A DNA stretch of 17,505 bases, taken from assembly GCA_964542745.1 (NCBI GenBank), contig CAZIVR010000082.1, positions 1 through 17,505 of the forward strand. The letters are read 5' to 3'. A model generated the notes under the pieces. It was not told the origin of the DNA. It searched no databases and saw nothing but the letters and a program-made list of their open reading frames with translations. Below are positions 14,989 to 17,505 of the stretch, one piece after another. The stretch is from DATKAB01 sp964542745 (GTDB lineage Bacteria; Eisenbacteria; RBG-16-71-46). How positions within the stretch are numbered: position 1 is the stretch's first letter; each line of letters opens with the position of its first letter. A program made the translations under genes and the position numbers.

Positions 14989-15612
14989 ATGCTGCGACGC
15001 TCCGCCCTCGCCTCCGCCCTCGCCGCCACGCTCGCGGCGGGCGCGACGCCCGCCCTCGCCGCCACCTTCGACGTGATCTGGGGGGACCGGATCGAGGTGG
15101 TCACGTATCCATCGAACGTCGGCTTCACCCTCGCGGGGACCGACATCGCTCTGATCGTCAACAAGGGCGCTTCGAACCTCGACGCCAGCGAGTTCTTCGG
15201 CGCCACGTTCACCGCCGCCTCGTCGAATCCCGCGGTGCAGGCCTACCCGTTCATCAACAATCCCGGCCCGCCGATCCTTCCGATCGTCCCCAACGAGGCG
15301 CTCGGCAGCGTCACCGGGCTCAACGCGGTGCTCACCTCGCGGCTGCTGCCCGGGGAGTCGTTCCGCAACACCTCCCCCCTGCAGGTGATCGCAATCCAGG
15401 TGAACTACCCGCCGGGCTTCGTGGGCTCCGCGGTGTTCGACATCACGCTCACCATGGGCGGCGAGCGAGCGCACTACTCGATCCTGGCGAACTTCACGGC
15501 CGGATCGCAGTTCTCGATCTCCTTCCCCAGCGCGTCACGGGTGAGCAGCATCCCTCTGGCAACCGGGACGCACCCCGCGTCGTGGGGAGCGCTCAAGGCT
15601 CGCTACCGTTAG
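14989..15612 (+). CDS. Exported protein of unknown function
   Basis: The only plus-strand gene encodes 207 residues. A clear signal peptide (MLRRSALASALAATLAAG, likely cut after PALA at 24) precedes a beta-rich region without Cys: TFDVIWGDRIEVV, SVTGLNAVLTSRLLPGESFR, PLQVIAIQVNYPPGFVGSAV and FDITLTMGGERAHYSILANF. It looks like a single immunoglobulin-like or carbohydrate-binding-like sandwich, but no family is recognised. The C-terminus ends in a basic ATGTHPASWGALKARYR stretch that stands apart from the preceding domain. The ATG at 14989 has GGAAAGGGG upstream. It diverges from alaS and converges with osmC, separated by a strong palindrome, so it is a single-gene unit. Base composition resembles the neighbours. 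Confidence 0.85.
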   Translation: MLRRSALASALAATLAAGATPALAATFDVIWGDRIEVVTYPSNVGFTLAGTDIALIVNKGASNLDASEFFGATFTAASSNPAVQAYPFINNPGPPILPIVPNEALGSVTGLNAVLTSRLLPGESFRNTSPLQVIAIQVNYPPGFVGSAVFDITLTMGGERAHYSILANFTAGSQFSISFPSASRVSSIPLATGTHPASWGALKARYR

Positions 15613-15614
15613 GC

Positions 15615-15643
15615 GGATCGCGGCGGGCGCGCCGCCGCGATCC
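15615..15643. terminator. Bidirectional hairpin between convergent genes
   Basis: A perfect 12-bp inverted repeat, GGATCGCGGCGG (15615-15626) and CCGCCGCGATCC (15632-15643), surrounds a 5-nt loop. It starts three bases after the orphan gene's TAG and ends eight bases before the osmC stop. T-tracts are lacking on both sides, so it is not a textbook intrinsic terminator, but position and stability favour a shared terminator or mRNA 3'-end stabiliser. Confidence 0.7.
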
Positions 15644-15650
15644 CTCCCCC

Positions 15651-16079
15651 CTACGCCTCGACCGTGGTCGAGAGCGTGATCTCGATCGAGGCGAGCAGCC
15701 GGGAGATCGGGCAGCCGGCCTTGGCCGCGTCGGCCGCGGCCTGGACGGCGGCGCGATCCGCGCCCGGGGCCCGGATCGTGACGGCGAGTTCGCTCTTCGT
15801 GACCGTGGCCTTGCCGTCCACCGGCACCATCGTGATCTTCGCGGTGGTGGTGATCCCCGGGGCCGCGATGCCGGCCTTGCCCAGTTCGCCCGAGAGCGCC
15901 ATGGAGAAGCAGCCGGCGTGGGCCGCCGCGATCAGCTCCTCGGGGTTGGTGCCGGGCGCTTCCTCGAAGCGCATGCGGAAGTCGTAGGGCACGCCGCTCA
16001 GAGCCCTGCTGCCGGTGGTGAGGCTGCCCTTGCCGTCCTTGAGGCCGCCGTTCCAGACGGCCGTGGCCTGCCGAATCAT
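15651..16079 (-). CDS. osmC: OsmC-family peroxiredoxin
   Basis: The 142-residue product matches the OsmC subfamily closely in length and motifs. It starts MIRQATAVWNGGLKDGKGSL and contains FEEAPGTNPEELIAAAHAGC in part, with the reactive Cys57 in AAHAGCFSMAL and the partner Cys123 in KAGCPISRLL. These thiol enzymes reduce organic hydroperoxides in the cytoplasm. The longer open frame upstream is not used: ATG at 16079 overlaps the recX stop as ATGA and follows GGGGAGGA. Co-translation with recA-recX would link oxidant detoxification with DNA repair, an inference from position. The gene faces the orphan gene across the palindrome. Confidence 0.94.
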   Translation of the reverse strand: MIRQATAVWNGGLKDGKGSLTTGSRALSGVPYDFRMRFEEAPGTNPEELIAAAHAGCFSMALSGELGKAGIAAPGITTTAKITMVPVDGKATVTKSELAVTIRAPGADRAAVQAAADAAKAGCPISRLLASIEITLSTTVEA

Positions 16080-16618
16080 GGTTCCTCCCCGGGGCGAAGC
16101 GCCTGCTCGATCGTGTCGTAGGAAAAACCGCGGCGGAGGAGCAGGGCGGTGAGGCGCTGCCGCCGCGTGCGCGGGTCGAGGGTCGCGTAGCGCCGCGCGG
16201 CCTGCCGCACCACGCGCAGCGCCGCGGCGGTCTCGCCCGCGGCGGTTTCGTCCGAGCCGCCCTGTTCGGCGACGAACCGTTCGCGGGCGGCGCTCACATC
16301 GTCCGCGCTCACGCCGCGTCCGCGCAACTCCTGCTCGATCCGCCGCCATCCGGCCGCGCGCCGACCCCACCGGCCGGCGATGAAGGCACGCGCGAACTCG
16401 ACGTCGTCCACGAGGCCCACCTCGGCGAGCCGATCGAGGGTGGCCTCGATCTCGGCCGGGTCGTGTCCCTTCTCGCGCAGCCGCCGCGCGAGGTCACCGC
16501 GCGTTCGGCGCTGGCGGTCGAGCAGCTTGAGCGCCGACTCTCGCGCCGAAGATGGCGCGTGGGCGCGGCCGGTCGCGACCGCGCCCACGGAGGAACCTCT
16601 GCGGGGCCGGAACGTCAC
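16076..16618 (-). CDS. recX: RecX family regulator of RecA
   Basis: The 180-residue product is Arg/Ala-rich and helical, in the pattern of RecX three-helix repeats: SARESALKLLDRQRRTRGDL, then RLREKGHDPAEIEATLDRL, LVDDVEFARAFIAGR, RRIEQELRGRGVSADDV and RQRLTALLLRRGFSYDTIEQAL. RecX binds RecA filaments and limits their activity. The start is taken as the GTG at 16618, nine bases after the recA stop with a GGGGG-rich site upstream; another GTG at 16588 would drop ten residues outside the domain. Its place right after recA, and the overlap with osmC, support the call despite low family conservation. Confidence 0.9.
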   Translation of the reverse strand: MTFRPRRGSSVGAVATGRAHAPSSARESALKLLDRQRRTRGDLARRLREKGHDPAEIEATLDRLAEVGLVDDVEFARAFIAGRWGRRAAGWRRIEQELRGRGVSADDVSAARERFVAEQGGSDETAAGETAAALRVVRQAARRYATLDPRTRRQRLTALLLRRGFSYDTIEQALRPGEEP

Positions 16619-16627
16619 GCCCGCCCC

Positions 16628-17505
<878 letters not shown>

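Overview
This is about 17.5 kb of very GC-rich, gene-dense bacterial chromosome carrying core housekeeping genes. Nineteen of the twenty protein genes and the one tRNA lie on the minus strand; a single orphan secreted-protein gene lies on the plus strand. I see no transposase, phage gene, CRISPR array or defence-like cassette. Phosphoheptose isomerase, rhamnose-type nucleotide-sugar genes, a periplasmic-type peptidyl-prolyl isomerase and signal peptides suggest a diderm. SpoVG, a zinc-type ribosomal protein S18, long CTC-type L25, a DUF2232 membrane protein and a bifunctional-nuclease-domain protein together suggest a deep, high-GC lineage (Eisenbacteria-like, Gemmatimonadota-like or Deltaproteobacteria-like). 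That placement is inference; I cannot name the species.

Read in the direction of transcription (right to left), the window opens inside recA (N-terminus off the edge), followed by recX and osmC. A convergent orphan gene for a 207-residue exported protein (plus strand) meets osmC at a strong 12-bp palindrome that probably terminates both. alaS starts a second minus-strand run: alaS, a long-form sugar-nucleotidyltransferase (rmlA type), rfbD, a gmhA-like SIS isomerase, a UbiA-family prenyltransferase of the decaprenyl-phosphate phosphoribosyltransferase type, ispE and spoVG. After a consensus sigma70-type promoter come tRNA-Gln(TTG), prs, rplY, pth, rpsF, rpsR, a DUF2232 gene, rplI, a PpiC-TPR gene, a bifunctional-nuclease gene and the start of another exported protein cut by the left edge.

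Three themes stand out. First, translation: alaS, tRNA-Gln, pth and four ribosomal proteins (L25, S6, S18, L9). Second, envelope precursor supply: ispE (isoprenoids), prs (PRPP), UbiA (which in its best-known relatives joins polyprenyl phosphate to PRPP), gmhA, rfbD and rmlA. Third, DNA repair: recA and recX. Eight of the seventeen directly adjacent same-strand protein-gene junctions are 4-nt ATGA/GTGA stop-start overlaps, so translational coupling looks widespread, and nine of the twenty protein genes appear to start with GTG.

I did not find a clear previously undescribed system. The better leads are the polyprenyl-phosphoribose/nucleotide-sugar group between alaS and ispE, the divergent PRPP loop in Prs, an insertion in the RmlA-type enzyme, the PpiC-TPR fusion, hairpin-rich spacers around ribosomal protein genes and the orphan secreted protein.
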